Positions 17,702-26,664 of a DNA stretch of 64,000 nucleotides are shown here, piece by piece (positions within the stretch are counted from its first letter, which is position 1; every line of letters begins with the position of its first letter). A program made the translations under genes and the position numbers. Source of the DNA: Gammaproteobacteria bacterium (GTDB lineage: Bacteria > Pseudomonadota > Gammaproteobacteria > UBA6429 > Thiohalophilaceae). Location of the stretch: assembly GCA_029880855.1 (NCBI GenBank), contig JAOUNS010000006.1, forward strand, positions 62,001-126,000, in the 5' to 3' direction. A model generated the notes under the pieces. The model was given only the letters and a program-made list of their open reading frames with translations. It was not told where the DNA came from and did no database searches.

Positions 17702-18490
17702 TCACAACCGTTGTTTGATCCACTCGGCAATCCCGGCCACGACCTTGTCTTCTATGCCAAGGAAACCATGCGGGGTCATGCCCTTGCAGGCGTTGCTATG
17801 CTGTGCATCGACACTGTTGTATGTCTGCAGTGCGGTCTCGCGGGACTTGTTCAACTTTGCCTTGAACGTTTCCACCAGTGCGTAAGGACTGACATGACAT
17901 TGATCGCTTTGGTTATGCACAAACAGGGTCGGTACTGTGATTCGGTCCAGCTCCACGTCCTGCAATGAGGGTCGATTGCCACTGACCATGACACTGGCGG
18001 TAAGCACAACACCGGCTGGAACGTATTTCCCCTGCAAGCGAATTGCTGCATTGGCAGCCGAGATCGTGCCACGACTGGTGCCAATCAACCAGACCGGCTT
18101 ATTGTACCTGCTGTGCAGAAATTCAATCACCGCCTGTATGTCATCGGCATGTTCCTGCGTGGTGCGAAAATCTTCCAGACTGCCTTTATCCTGTGGCTTG
18201 TCGATAACGACAACATTGAAACCGTGACCTGCAAATCGATCACGGCTGCGCACCAAAAAATTTTTCTTTTTCTTGATTCCGTCTGCTGTGATCTTGAGTT
18301 TACCCTTGCCGCCTGCAAACAAAATTACACTGGCGGCTGCATTATCACTCTCGATGAGCCAAAACGGTTGTACCGCGCCACGCTTTGTAGTGACTTCCTG
18401 ATAACCTTCCGTTGCGGCTGACAAGGTCTGCGGTAACACCAGCATGACTGCCGGTAACAACGACAGTAACCAACGTTTAATCATCAGCAT
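17702..18490 (-). CDS. Exported alpha/beta-hydrolase
   Basis: A 262-residue protein with an N-terminal signal peptide (about 1-26, ending L-S-A-A). The hydrolase fold has the nucleophile elbow G-T-S-R-G (Ser near residue 143), a later Asp region (V-H-N-Q-S-D-Q-C) and a C-terminal H-G-F. Two Cys are near the C-terminus (Q-C-H-V and N-A-C-K) and could form a disulfide in the periplasm. GGAGAAG before the ATG at 18490 supports the start, which touches the rluB stop. Substrate unknown. Confidence 0.72.
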   Translation of the reverse strand: MLMIKRWLLSLLPAVMLVLPQTLSAATEGYQEVTTKRGAVQPFWLIESDNAAASVILFAGGKGKLKITADGIKKKKNFLVRSRDRFAGHGFNVVVIDKPQDKGSLEDFRTTQEHADDIQAVIEFLHSRYNKPVWLIGTSRGTISAANAAIRLQGKYVPAGVVLTASVMVSGNRPSLQDVELDRITVPTLFVHNQSDQCHVSPYALVETFKAKLNKSRETALQTYNSVDAQHSNACKGMTPHGFLGIEDKVVAGIAEWIKQRL

Positions 18491-19311
18491 TATCGTCTTC
18501 TCCTTACCGGTGCCCGACCAAAACGGGCTTTTTCAAGACGAGAACCCGTGCGCCCCTCATAAATTTGTGCGGGTTCCAATTTCAGACCGACCATGCGCCC
18601 CAACAGCTGGATCTGTTTGACCGGCAGGTCCTGCCACTTCCCCTGCTTTAATTGACGGGATAAAGTGATCGCGCCAAAACGAACCCGGGTCAATCTGCTC
18701 ACGGTGCAACCCACGGCTTCCCAGATGCGGCGCACTTCGCGATTACGACCTTCCTTGATAATCACATGATACCAATGGTTCGCGCCCTCTCCACCGATAT
18801 CCTTAATCTGCTCAAAACGGGCTGTGCCGTCTTCCAGCATTACGCCATCACGCAGTTGCTGCAGGGTTTCATTTTCCACCTTGCCCAATATGCGCACGGC
18901 ATATTCACGTTCTATCTCTGATGAAGGGTGCATTAAACGATTGGCCAGCTCACCATCGGTGGTAAGCAACAACAACCCGGCAGTATTGAGATCGAGGCGT
19001 CCAACCGATATCCAGCGTCCGCCCTTGATCAGCGGCAGGTGATCAAAAATGGTTTTGCGACCTTCGGGATCGTCACGGCTGCACACCTCACCGACCGGTT
19101 TGTGGTAGGCAATCACGCGTGTTTTGCGGGAATGGCGCGGGAAGTAAAACGGCTTGCCGTCGACAACAATGTTGTCCTTGTCGCTGACCCTGACACCGAG
19201 TTGGGCAACCTGACCATTGACTGTGATGCGGCCCTGTTCGATCCAGTTTTCGATTTCACGGCGGGAACCGAAACCGGCGTTGGCCAGGACCTTTTGTAAT
19301 CTTTCGTCCAT
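18490..19311 (-). CDS. rluB: 23S rRNA pseudouridine(2605) synthase RluB
   Basis: Makes a pseudouridine in the peptidyl-transferase region of 23S rRNA. The 273-residue product has an N-terminal S4 RNA-binding domain (R-L-Q-K-V-L-A-N-A-G-F-G-S-R-R-E-I-E) and a RsuA-type catalytic domain with G-R-L-D-L-N-T-A-G-L-L-L-L-T-T-D (catalytic Asp). It ends with a basic tail. The ATG at 19311 gives the usual start M-D-E-R-L-Q-K; a TTG at 19320 is possible. The scpA-scpB-rluB order is conserved across many gammaproteobacteria. Confidence 0.93.
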   Translation of the reverse strand: MDERLQKVLANAGFGSRREIENWIEQGRITVNGQVAQLGVRVSDKDNIVVDGKPFYFPRHSRKTRVIAYHKPVGEVCSRDDPEGRKTIFDHLPLIKGGRWISVGRLDLNTAGLLLLTTDGELANRLMHPSSEIEREYAVRILGKVENETLQQLRDGVMLEDGTARFEQIKDIGGEGANHWYHVIIKEGRNREVRRIWEAVGCTVSRLTRVRFGAITLSRQLKQGKWQDLPVKQIQLLGRMVGLKLEPAQIYEGRTGSRLEKARFGRAPVRRRR

Positions 19312-19325
19312 CCGGACCAATCCGC

Positions 19326-20234
19326 CTAGTGTTCTGCGCCGGCGGGAGCGGAGCGAAACGTGTTGTCTTCGCCTTCTTCCTCAGCGTCATCCTGTTGGCC
19401 GGTCACCTCGACAACGTCGACGGCATCATCAGCTTCTGTCGCCAAATTGATCACCGTGGCGTCATCGTCGTCTGCTTCAGTATCAGTGTCGTCCGCTTCC
19501 GTTGCAAAGCCGGCCTGTATATCTGTTTCACCGGCATCAGTATCTGCAGCAACTTCGGCAGCATCCTGCTCGTCGACCACCTCTGCGGCAACTGTTTCCG
19601 TTGCGGCGTCTTCGGTATGTTCAGACTCAGCAGACTTCTCGCCACCTTCTTCCATTTCTTCATTCATGGCATCGGGCAGACGCAAGTCCAGTTCGGCGTT
19701 GATTTGGTCGATATCGCGGATCTCCTGCAGGCTGGGCAGATCATCCAGGCCGGCAAGATTGAAATAATCGAGAAACTCTTTGGTCGTCGCATAGAGTGAG
19801 GGTTTACCCGGTACATCGCGGTGGCCGACAACCTTGATCCAGTCACGTTCGTGCAGGGTTTTGATGATCTGACTGCTGACACTGACGCCGCGTACCGCCT
19901 CGATCTCGCCACGGGTAATCGGTTGACGATAGGCAATCAACGCCAGTGTCTCGAGCAGGGCGCGGGAATAACGTGCCGGTTTGTCTTCCCATAAACGGGT
20001 GACATATTCCGCATAGTCCTTGCGAACCTGGAAGCGATAACCACTGCTGACCTGTTTCAGTTCATAACTGCGACCTTCACACTCAGCAACCAACTCATCC
20101 AGCGCCGCCTGTAGTTCGTCTTTTTCCGGTGGTTCATTTTCCGGAAAAATTTTCATTAATGCATCAATGCTCAATGGTGTGCTGGAAGCCATGATCACGG
20201 CTTCGAGGATCGGTTTCAATTGTTGTTTTTCCAT
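19326..20234 (-). CDS. scpB: Segregation and condensation protein ScpB, with long acidic tail
   Basis: ScpB binds SMC/MukB-like condensin through ScpA and organises the nucleoid. Residues 1 to about 190 form the two winged-helix domains (S-R-A-L-L-E-T-L-A-L-I-A-Y-R-Q-P-I-T-R-G and the G-V-S-V-S-S-Q-I segment). From about 190 to 302 the protein is an acidic, Ala/Thr/Val-rich low-complexity tail packed with D and E. That is about 110 residues more than a minimal ScpB. The tail creates long spurious open frames on the opposite strand. It lies 19 bases after scpA. Confidence 0.93.
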   Translation of the reverse strand: MEKQQLKPILEAVIMASSTPLSIDALMKIFPENEPPEKDELQAALDELVAECEGRSYELKQVSSGYRFQVRKDYAEYVTRLWEDKPARYSRALLETLALIAYRQPITRGEIEAVRGVSVSSQIIKTLHERDWIKVVGHRDVPGKPSLYATTKEFLDYFNLAGLDDLPSLQEIRDIDQINAELDLRLPDAMNEEMEEGGEKSAESEHTEDAATETVAAEVVDEQDAAEVAADTDAGETDIQAGFATEADDTDTEADDDDATVINLATEADDAVDVVEVTGQQDDAEEEGEDNTFRSAPAGAEH

Positions 20235-20253
20235 CCGTCTGTTTCCAACTTCG

Positions 20254-21093
20254 TTAGGATTCGTTTGTTGCTGTACTTTGTCCCACCGCTTTGACGTGGA
20301 TCGGACCGAACATCTCGGTCTGTATCAGTTCAATCAGGGACTGCTTGATCAATTCAAGAATGGCCAGCAGGGTGACAACTACACCGCCGCGCCCCTCTTC
20401 CACCGTAAACAGCGTGGTAAATTCGGTAAACTCATCCGCCTTCACCGAACCCAGCACGATGGACATGCGTTCACGTACTGACAGGGGCTCCATGGTGATA
20501 TGGTGATGGGCATAATTCTCGGCACGTTTCATCACATCGTTCAGTGCTTTCATTAAGTCACGCATATCCACGCGTGGCGGTAGTTTTACCACCTTGAGAT
20601 CCGGCGCCGGTAACTCAACCAGATGAATTTCGCGATTCACCCGCGGCATTTGATCGATATCTTCGGCCGCTTGTTTGTAACGTTCGTATTCCTGCAGACG
20701 ACGTACCAGTTCGGCACGGGGATCGTCTTCGTCAAGGTCGTCTTCCACAGGACGGGGCAGTAACATGCGGGATTTGATCTCCGCCAGCATGGCGGCCATA
20801 ACCAGATATTCCGCTGCCAATTCCAGCCGCAGTTCCTTCATCAGCTCAACGTATACAACGTACTGACGGGTGATCTCGGCAATGGGGATATCGAGAATAT
20901 CGAGATTTTGTCGTTTGATCAGATAGAGCAACAGATCAAGGGGTCCTTCAAAGGACTCGGCCAAAAAGATTTCCAGTGCATCCGGTGGAATATAGAGATC
21001 TTTAGGCAAGGAGGTGATGGCCGTACCCTGCACAATGGCAAACGGCATCTCTTCCTGTTGCGGTTGGGGGTTATGCGGTAACGAGTCTGTCAT
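20254..21093 (-). CDS. scpA: Segregation and condensation protein ScpA
   Basis: The kleisin subunit that bridges SMC heads and binds ScpB. The 279-residue product has the N-terminal signature F-E-G-P-L-D-L-L-L-Y-L-I (about 49-60), then I-P-I-A-E-I-T-R-Q-Y, and A-A-E-Y-L-V-M-A-A-M-L-A-E-I-K-S-R-M-L-L-P (central helices). A C-terminal winged helix ends near 270. AGGAC before the ATG supports the start. It follows trpS by 20 bases. Confidence 0.94.
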   Translation of the reverse strand: MTDSLPHNPQPQQEEMPFAIVQGTAITSLPKDLYIPPDALEIFLAESFEGPLDLLLYLIKRQNLDILDIPIAEITRQYVVYVELMKELRLELAAEYLVMAAMLAEIKSRMLLPRPVEDDLDEDDPRAELVRRLQEYERYKQAAEDIDQMPRVNREIHLVELPAPDLKVVKLPPRVDMRDLMKALNDVMKRAENYAHHHITMEPLSVRERMSIVLGSVKADEFTEFTTLFTVEEGRGGVVVTLLAILELIKQSLIELIQTEMFGPIHVKAVGQSTATNES

Positions 21094-21113
21094 TATGTCC
21101 TGTTCCAGAATTT

Positions 21114-22337
21114 CTAGCTCTGCCGGTAATCCAGCCCCATTGCCTGCCGTACCTCAGTCATGGTCTGGCGGGCCACATCACGTGCCTTGTCACACCCCTC
21201 GCTGATGATGTTGCGCACCAGGTTGCGGTTTTGGGTGTATTCTTCCGCCCGTTCACGAATCGGGGCCAGTTCCGCCTGAATGGCGTCAATGAGCGGTCCC
21301 TTGCAGTCGATACAACCAATCCCGGCGCTTCGACAACCTTCCTGCACCCAGGCGCGGGTGTCGTCGCTCGAGTATACCTGATGCAAACTCCAGACTGGGC
21401 ACTTTTCCGGATTTCCCGGATCGGTCCGCCGCACCCGGTCGGTATCTGTTGGCATGGTACGCAATTTTTGCTCAACTGAGGCCGGGTCTTCCCGCAGGGA
21501 AATCACGTTATTATAGGATTTGGACATTTTTTGACCATCCAGTCCGGGCATTTTGGAGGCCGGTGTCAGCAAGGCCCCGGGTTCCGGCAATATGATCCGT
21601 CCGCCACCTTCCAGGTAACCAAACAGCCGTTCCTTGTCGCCCAGCGTGATATTCTGCTGTTCTTCCAGCAAGGCGCGGGCGGTGTCCAGGGCGCCTTCGT
21701 CGCCCTGCTCCTGGTATTTGCGACGCAACTCTGTGTACAGTTTGGCGTTTTTCTTGCCCATCTTCTTGATGGCTTCGGCGGCTTTTTCTTCAAAACCGGC
21801 TTCCCGGCCATACAGGTGGTTGAAGCGGCGGGCAATTTCCCGGGTCAGCTCCACATGGGCAACCTGGTCCTCGCCGACCGGGACACTGGTCGCCTTATAA
21901 ACCAGGATGTCGGCACTCTGCAGCAGGGGATAGCCCAAAAAACCGTAGGTGGAGAGATCCCGCTCCTTGAGTTTTTCCTGCTGATCCTTATAGGTCGGCA
22001 CCCTTTCCAGCCAGCCCAGCGGCGTCATCATGGATAACAGCAAGTGCAGTTCGGCATGTTCCATCACCCGTGACTGAATAAACAGACAGGCAGAACCCGG
22101 GTTGATACCCACCGCCAACCAGTCGATAACCATGTCCCAAACGTGCTGCTCGATGGTCGCCGGTTCATCATAGTGGGTGGTCAGGGCATGCCAATCTGCT
22201 GCAAAAAAGTAACATTCATATTCGTGCTGGAGTTTAAGCCAGTTTTTGAGAACCCCATGATAATGGCCAAGATGCAAAGCGCCGGTCGGGCGCATTCCCG
22301 ACAAGACTCGTGCCTGCTGATTTGGTAATAAACTCAA
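21114..22337 (-). CDS. trpS: Tryptophanyl-tRNA synthetase
   Basis: Class I aminoacyl-tRNA synthetase that charges tRNA-Trp. The 407-residue product has the HIGH-type motif G-A-L-H-L-G-H-Y (20-27) and G-Q-K-M-S-K-S-Y (KMSKS loop). It is longer than the roughly 330-residue E. coli enzyme because of an insertion in the second half (around D-P-G-N-P-E-K-C...C-I-D-C-K-G), as in several proteobacterial TrpS proteins. It heads the run trpS-scpA-scpB-rluB-hydrolase-glycosylase, all closely spaced. Confidence 0.95.
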   Translation of the reverse strand: MSLLPNQQARVLSGMRPTGALHLGHYHGVLKNWLKLQHEYECYFFAADWHALTTHYDEPATIEQHVWDMVIDWLAVGINPGSACLFIQSRVMEHAELHLLLSMMTPLGWLERVPTYKDQQEKLKERDLSTYGFLGYPLLQSADILVYKATSVPVGEDQVAHVELTREIARRFNHLYGREAGFEEKAAEAIKKMGKKNAKLYTELRRKYQEQGDEGALDTARALLEEQQNITLGDKERLFGYLEGGGRIILPEPGALLTPASKMPGLDGQKMSKSYNNVISLREDPASVEQKLRTMPTDTDRVRRTDPGNPEKCPVWSLHQVYSSDDTRAWVQEGCRSAGIGCIDCKGPLIDAIQAELAPIRERAEEYTQNRNLVRNIISEGCDKARDVARQTMTEVRQAMGLDYRQS

Positions 22338-22505
22338 CGATCTCTCCCGGGATTCAAGTAACTATCTTATTGTAATTAAAGATAATTTATTATTAATTTT
22401 GTTATTCAGGGTACCTCGGGCCGGTCACTGTTCAGGTCGGACCGCCGGGTACGAAAGTCTGGCATTATACTCAGATCGCCGGCAAGCCACGACCTTTTAC
22501 AACGC

Positions 22506-23132
22506 CTAATCCTTCGCAAAAGGTGAGGTATCTCCCCGTCCGACGCGGGCGATTTCAGGCAGCCCGGAGGTGAGGTCAATGACGGTCGTGGGTTCGATCC
22601 CGCAATGGCCGCCATCAATAACCAAATCCACATGATGCTCCAGCCGTTCCCGGATTTCGTAGGGTTCAGTCAGGGGCATTTCCTCACCCGGCATAATCAG
22701 GGTGGTGCTCATCAGGGGCTCGCCCAATTCACTCAACAGGGCCTGGGTCACCGGATGGTCCGGAATCCGCAGACCAATTGTTCGCCGTTTGGGGTGTTGC
22801 AGACGCCGGGGTACTTCCCGGGTGGCAGGCAGGATGAAGGTGTAGGCCCCCGGTGTATTGTGATTAAGCAGGCGATAGCTGACATTATCCACCTTGGCAT
22901 AGGTCGCAATTTCGGACAGATCTCGACACATCAGGGTGAAATTGTGTTTGGCATCAACCTGACGGATCCGCTGAATGCGCTCCAGTGCTTTTTTATCATC
23001 CAGGTGGCAACCCAGTGCATAGGCAGAATCGGTGGGATAGACAATGACCGCCCCCTGTCTGACCATCTCAACGGCCTGTCGAATCAGACGCAATTGGGGA
23101 TTTTGCGGATGGATCTGAAAAAACTGACTCAT
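22506..23132 (-). CDS. yciO: YciO, Sua5/YrdC-family protein
   Basis: A 208-residue member of the TsaC/Sua5/YrdC/YciO family. Family members bind ATP and threonine or RNA for t6A synthesis; YciO itself is a paralogue with weak or uncertain t6A activity. Visible are Y-P-T-D-S-A-Y-A-L-G-C (about 32-42), K-R-R-T-I-G-L-R-I-P-D and S-T-T-L. It is 2 bases downstream of rnm, the same pairing as in E. coli, so both are one transcript. About 170 non-coding bases separate it from trpS. Confidence 0.88.
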   Translation of the reverse strand: MSQFFQIHPQNPQLRLIRQAVEMVRQGAVIVYPTDSAYALGCHLDDKKALERIQRIRQVDAKHNFTLMCRDLSEIATYAKVDNVSYRLLNHNTPGAYTFILPATREVPRRLQHPKRRTIGLRIPDHPVTQALLSELGEPLMSTTLIMPGEEMPLTEPYEIRERLEHHVDLVIDGGHCGIEPTTVIDLTSGLPEIARVGRGDTSPFAKD

Positions 23133-23134
23133 GG

Positions 23135-23992
23135 TTATCCTTTAGCCGGACGCAACGGCCAGCGCTCACTCTCCCAAACCGGGACACAGGCCTCCGGAAA
23201 GGGCATCAATCTGCCCAGTTCGAGGTAGGGATTTTTCGGCCCATGGTAATCCGAACCACAAGAACTGAGCAGTCCAAACCGGCTCGCCAGACGTGACATA
23301 TATTGCACTTCATCCCGACTGTGGGTGCCGGAGACCACCTCGAAACCTTCACCGCCCAACTCTTTGAACTCGCCTATCAGTTTACGCAGACGAGTCGCGG
23401 TCATGCTGTAGCGGGCCGGGTGGGCGATCACCGCGATACCGCCCGGTTGACGAATCCAGTTTACCGCCTCCTCCAGACTCGCCCACTGACCGGGAACATA
23501 GCCGGGCTTTTTGTTTACCAGAAAGCGCTTGAATACTTCTCCCATATCACCGGCATGCCCCTGATCCACCAGGAAATGGGCAAAATGCGTCCGGCTCAGG
23601 ATTTTTCCGCCGGCAAAGGCAGCAGCGCCCTCCAGAGCACCCGGTATACCCGACTTGGCCAAGCGCCTGGCGATCTCGGCGCCACGCCAGTTACGAAACT
23701 CAAGTAATTTTGCCAGCCCTGCCTGCAATGGTGGATGATTGACGTCAATATTCAGGCCGACAATATGGACTGTCAGCCGTTGCCAGGTGACTGAGACTTC
23801 AATCCCCGGCACAAAACCAATCCCGGCTTCAGCCGCCGCCTGACCGGCCTCGTCCAGACCGTCCGTTACGTCATGATCCGTCAACGCCAGCACATTCACA
23901 CGCTGCTGCGCCGCTTTTAGAACCAATTGCCGGGGAGTAAGTGAGCCGTCAGATGCCGTGGAATGGCAGTGTAAGTCGTATACCTGATTCAT
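23135..23992 (-). CDS. rnm: RNase AM (YciV/TrpH), PHP-domain 5'-3' exonuclease
   Basis: A PHP-family metal phosphoesterase. The E. coli homologue trims 5' ends of rRNAs and acts on short oligonucleotides. The 285-residue product has the metal-binding motifs D-L-H-C-H-S-T-A-S-D-G (6-16), L-T-D-H-D (about 37-41), G-I-E-V-S, A-V-I-A-H-P-A-R and the C-terminal S-D-Y-H-G-P. It is divergent from the plus-strand gene at 24116. Confidence 0.9.
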   Translation of the reverse strand: MNQVYDLHCHSTASDGSLTPRQLVLKAAQQRVNVLALTDHDVTDGLDEAGQAAAEAGIGFVPGIEVSVTWQRLTVHIVGLNIDVNHPPLQAGLAKLLEFRNWRGAEIARRLAKSGIPGALEGAAAFAGGKILSRTHFAHFLVDQGHAGDMGEVFKRFLVNKKPGYVPGQWASLEEAVNWIRQPGGIAVIAHPARYSMTATRLRKLIGEFKELGGEGFEVVSGTHSRDEVQYMSRLASRFGLLSSCGSDYHGPKNPYLELGRLMPFPEACVPVWESERWPLRPAKG

Positions 23993-24115
23993 CGCGGCGC
24001 TAGTCTAACGGATGGGCCATGGCAAAAGCCAATGCTAATTCCTTTCCCGACCACATCACCGTACAGCTATGGTACAGTCCGGACTGAACAGCAGGCAGAC
24101 CGCCCCGGAGAACGC

Positions 24116-24859
24116 ATGACTTTGCATTTTAATATCACCATCGAGGAACTCGGCCATACCCTTGAACCGGTCATGCAGCAACTCATCGCCACCCATCACG
24201 AGCGCGACACAACAGGCCTGCAATTAACCGACCCCTCCCGACTGACCCAGGCCATGCAGCAGGTTTTGGCCATCCTCAACAGCATTGAAGCACAGAGCGG
24301 GCCGGAGTCTGTGGAGGCTGAAAACCTGACAGTCGACCAAATTGACCTGGGCGAATTGGGTGAATACGGGCTGGGTCTGCTTTCGCAACTGACAGATTGG
24401 CAGAATATATTCCAATTGGAAAACACCGGTGAATTGTATAAAGCCACCCTGTCCCTGGCCCTGTGGCTGGCCAATCAGGGCGGTAAAATCCGCAACCTGG
24501 AACATCTGGTGAACAGTGTGAGTTTCCTCGCCAACCGGAGCCGGGATAAAGCAATACTGGAGAATCTGGCGGAGGTGATCACCTTCGTCATCGATGCTAT
24601 CGACCCCGCCCTCAAAGAGGACCTCCCGGGCAGCCCCTGGTTGTTCCTGAACATGAACTATGGCATCGTCGCCACGCGCAGCCATAACCCGGATATTATG
24701 AATAAGGTTTTTGATAAACTCTTGCTCAATATCCCGAATAATGTCGGTAGTTTTTTCCAGGAGGGTATGGAACAAATGGATACAGTCGGCTACCCTGACC
24801 ATGTCCGAAAAATTATGCAAAAATACTACAACCGATCCCGCCACCGGGTCCTGCACTGA
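24116..24859 (+). CDS. Conserved-looking soluble protein of unknown function
   Basis: A 247-residue, largely helical, acidic product without signal peptide or membrane segment. I recognise no domain. GGAG lies 6 bases before the ATG at 24116, which fixes the start over an upstream in-frame codon at 24032. It begins M-T-L-H-F-N-I-T-I-E-E-L. It is the first gene of a run with yciB, yciI and a foldase gene (22, 7 and 42 bases apart), so it is probably the leader of that operon. Confidence 0.7.
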   Translation: MTLHFNITIEELGHTLEPVMQQLIATHHERDTTGLQLTDPSRLTQAMQQVLAILNSIEAQSGPESVEAENLTVDQIDLGELGEYGLGLLSQLTDWQNIFQLENTGELYKATLSLALWLANQGGKIRNLEHLVNSVSFLANRSRDKAILENLAEVITFVIDAIDPALKEDLPGSPWLFLNMNYGIVATRSHNPDIMNKVFDKLLLNIPNNVGSFFQEGMEQMDTVGYPDHVRKIMQKYYNRSRHRVLH

Positions 24860-24880
24860 TATCTGCAACATACAACGATT

Positions 24881-25456
24881 ATGAAATTTCTGTTTGATTT
24901 TTTCCCGCTCATCCTGTTCTTTATCGTATACAAATCCTATGACGATAATCTGCTGGGCGTCATCGCCGGCACCAAGATGTTGATTGCGGCAGGTATTATC
25001 CAGAACGGCATCTTCTGGCTCAAAAACCGTCGCTTTGAAACCATGCATCTGATCACGCTGGTGCTGGGGACAGTCCTGGGCGGCGCCACCATCTACTTTC
25101 ACAATGCCGATTTCATTAAATGGAAACCCACCGCCGTTTACTGGCTGTTCGCTCTGGTCTTTATGGGCAGTGAATTTATCGGCAAGAAGTCTGTCATAAG
25201 GCGCATGTTGGAAAAAAACATCACCCTGCCTGATGAAATCTGGTCCCGGTTGTCCTACGCCTGGACGGCCTTTTTTACCGCACTCGGCAGCCTGAATCTT
25301 TACATCGCTTTTACCTTTTCACTGGATACCTGGGTGCTGTTCAAGGTATACGGTATAATCGGCCTGATTTTGTTGTTTGTCATAGCGCAGGCTGTCTACA
25401 TGGCACGATTCATCAGCGAAGATGCATCAGTCGAACAATCCAACCCTGAAGAGTAA
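24881..25456 (+). CDS. yciB: Inner-membrane spanning protein YciB (septation protein A family)
   Basis: A 191-residue membrane protein with about five to six hydrophobic helices. It has the family start K-F-L-F-D-F-F-P-L-I-L-F-F and the conserved K-P-T-A-V-Y-W-L-F-A segment. YciB is linked to cell-envelope synthesis and cell division in enterobacteria. Its molecular role is not settled. It is followed after 7 bases by yciI, a common arrangement. Confidence 0.93.
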   Translation: MKFLFDFFPLILFFIVYKSYDDNLLGVIAGTKMLIAAGIIQNGIFWLKNRRFETMHLITLVLGTVLGGATIYFHNADFIKWKPTAVYWLFALVFMGSEFIGKKSVIRRMLEKNITLPDEIWSRLSYAWTAFFTALGSLNLYIAFTFSLDTWVLFKVYGIIGLILLFVIAQAVYMARFISEDASVEQSNPEE

Positions 25457-25463
25457 GTAACCC

Positions 25464-25763
25464 ATGTTTTATGTGATCTACGGTGAAGATAATCCCGACA
25501 GTCTGTCCAAACGACAGGTTGCACGACCGGCCCACCTGGAACGACTCCACAAATTGAGGGATTCGGGCCGATTGCTGCTTGCCGGTCCCTGCCCGGCCAT
25601 TGATAATGAGGATCCGGGCCCGGCCGGTTTTACCGGCTCGTTCATCGTCGCCGAGTTTGAGTCGCTTGCTGAAGCGAAAAGCTGGGCCGATGCAGACCCA
25701 TATATTAAGGAAGGTGTCTATAATAAAGTCACCGTCAAGCCGTTCAAAAAAGTATTGCCCTGA
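25464..25763 (+). CDS. yciI: YciI-family protein
   Basis: A 99-residue member of the YciI / ferredoxin-like dimeric alpha-beta barrel family. It shows the typical R-P-A-H-L-E-R-L (His near 28), L-L-L-A-G-P and the D-P-Y-I-K-E-G-V-Y near the C-terminus. The His-Asp pair is thought to be an active site, but the reaction is unknown for most members. It lies directly after yciB. Confidence 0.9.
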   Translation: MFYVIYGEDNPDSLSKRQVARPAHLERLHKLRDSGRLLLAGPCPAIDNEDPGPAGFTGSFIVAEFESLAEAKSWADADPYIKEGVYNKVTVKPFKKVLP

Positions 25764-25805
25764 AATTAATATTTACTGCAAACCAACCATATTAAAGGAA
25801 GTCTC

Positions 25806-26603
25806 ATGCGTTCAATTACCGGAATCATTTGTCTGGGGATGATCACCATGATCAGCACCCCGGCCTTCGCTGCTGACAAGGTCGTCGCCACTGTAAACAA
25901 GGCCAAAATCACTGAGCTGGATGTGCAACAGTTCTCCAAAATGATGAAGATGAAAAACCCAAAATTTGATGAAACCAATCCGCGCGCCCGCACCGCCATC
26001 ATCAACAACCTGGTGAATATGGAAGTTCTCTTCCAGGAAGCAAAAAAAAATAAACTCGACAAGAACCCTGACGTGGCGTTTGTCCTGCGTCAACAAGAGA
26101 TGGAGCTACTCAGCAACGCCCTGGTTCAGAAACAAATCGGCGGTAAAAGCATCCCGGAAAAGCAGTTGAAACAGCTGTATAGCGATCAGGTTGCCGGTGC
26201 AAACCTGAAAGAATACAAGGCGCGACACATCCTGGTGAAATCTGAAGATGAAGCCAAGGCGGTGATTGCCGAACTGGATGCCGGTAAGGATTTTGCACAA
26301 CTGGCCAAAGACAAGTCTCTCGATTCATCCGCAAAAGCCGGCGGTGAGCTGGGCTGGTTCAAACCCGGCGGCATGGTGCCGGAGTTTTCCCGGGCTGCAG
26401 CGGAATTACAAAAAGGCTCCTATACCAAAAAGCCGGTGCAAACTGTGCATGGCTGGCATGTGATTAAGCTGGATGACAGCAAGGATCTGGAACCACCGAC
26501 ATTCGAACAGGTGCGCGGTCAGCTGGAATCATTTGAGAGACAAAAAATGTTGCAGGCCTATATCAAGAAATTACGTGACAAGGCAAAAATCGACATCAAG
26601 TAA
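25806..26603 (+). CDS. Periplasmic parvulin-type peptidyl-prolyl isomerase / foldase
   Basis: A 265-residue exported folding factor. The signal peptide (about 1-22) ends P-A-F-A-A. A SurA-N-like helical part (about 25-130, with V-N-K-A-K-I-T and N-L-V-N-M-E-V-L-F-Q-E-A) is followed by a parvulin domain (about 135-235) beginning Y-K-A-R-H-I-L-V-K, then G-G-E-L-G-W-F and H-G-W-H-V-I-K-L. A C-terminal helix returns to the chaperone part. The gene is last in its operon and is closed by a strong terminator. The domain order is PrsA/PpiC-like. Confidence 0.88.
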   Translation: MRSITGIICLGMITMISTPAFAADKVVATVNKAKITELDVQQFSKMMKMKNPKFDETNPRARTAIINNLVNMEVLFQEAKKNKLDKNPDVAFVLRQQEMELLSNALVQKQIGGKSIPEKQLKQLYSDQVAGANLKEYKARHILVKSEDEAKAVIAELDAGKDFAQLAKDKSLDSSAKAGGELGWFKPGGMVPEFSRAAAELQKGSYTKKPVQTVHGWHVIKLDDSKDLEPPTFEQVRGQLESFERQKMLQAYIKKLRDKAKIDIK

Positions 26604-26612
26604 GCTTCATGC

Positions 26613-26645
26613 GCCATGGACGAGACTTTCGTCCATGGCATTTTA
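26613..26645 (+). terminator. Strong intrinsic terminator after the foldase gene
   Basis: Perfect 11-bp stem GCCATGGACGA / TCGTCCATGGC (26613-26623 with 26629-26639) with a 5-base loop, followed by ATTTT. It lies 10 bases after the foldase stop and 20 before the convergent mqo stop. It may work in both directions. Confidence 0.85.
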
Positions 26646-26664
26646 TGCCTGCTGTTACCGGCAA

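Noticed and set aside
19329-19799. Long plus-strand frames opposite the scpB tail
   Set aside because: They arise from the low-complexity acidic tail of ScpB read in antisense (Ser/Val/Cys-rich).
22560-22620. GGTTCGATCC as a tRNA T-arm
   Set aside because: It lies inside yciO coding sequence and no acceptor, D or anticodon arms surround it. No tRNA was found in the window.
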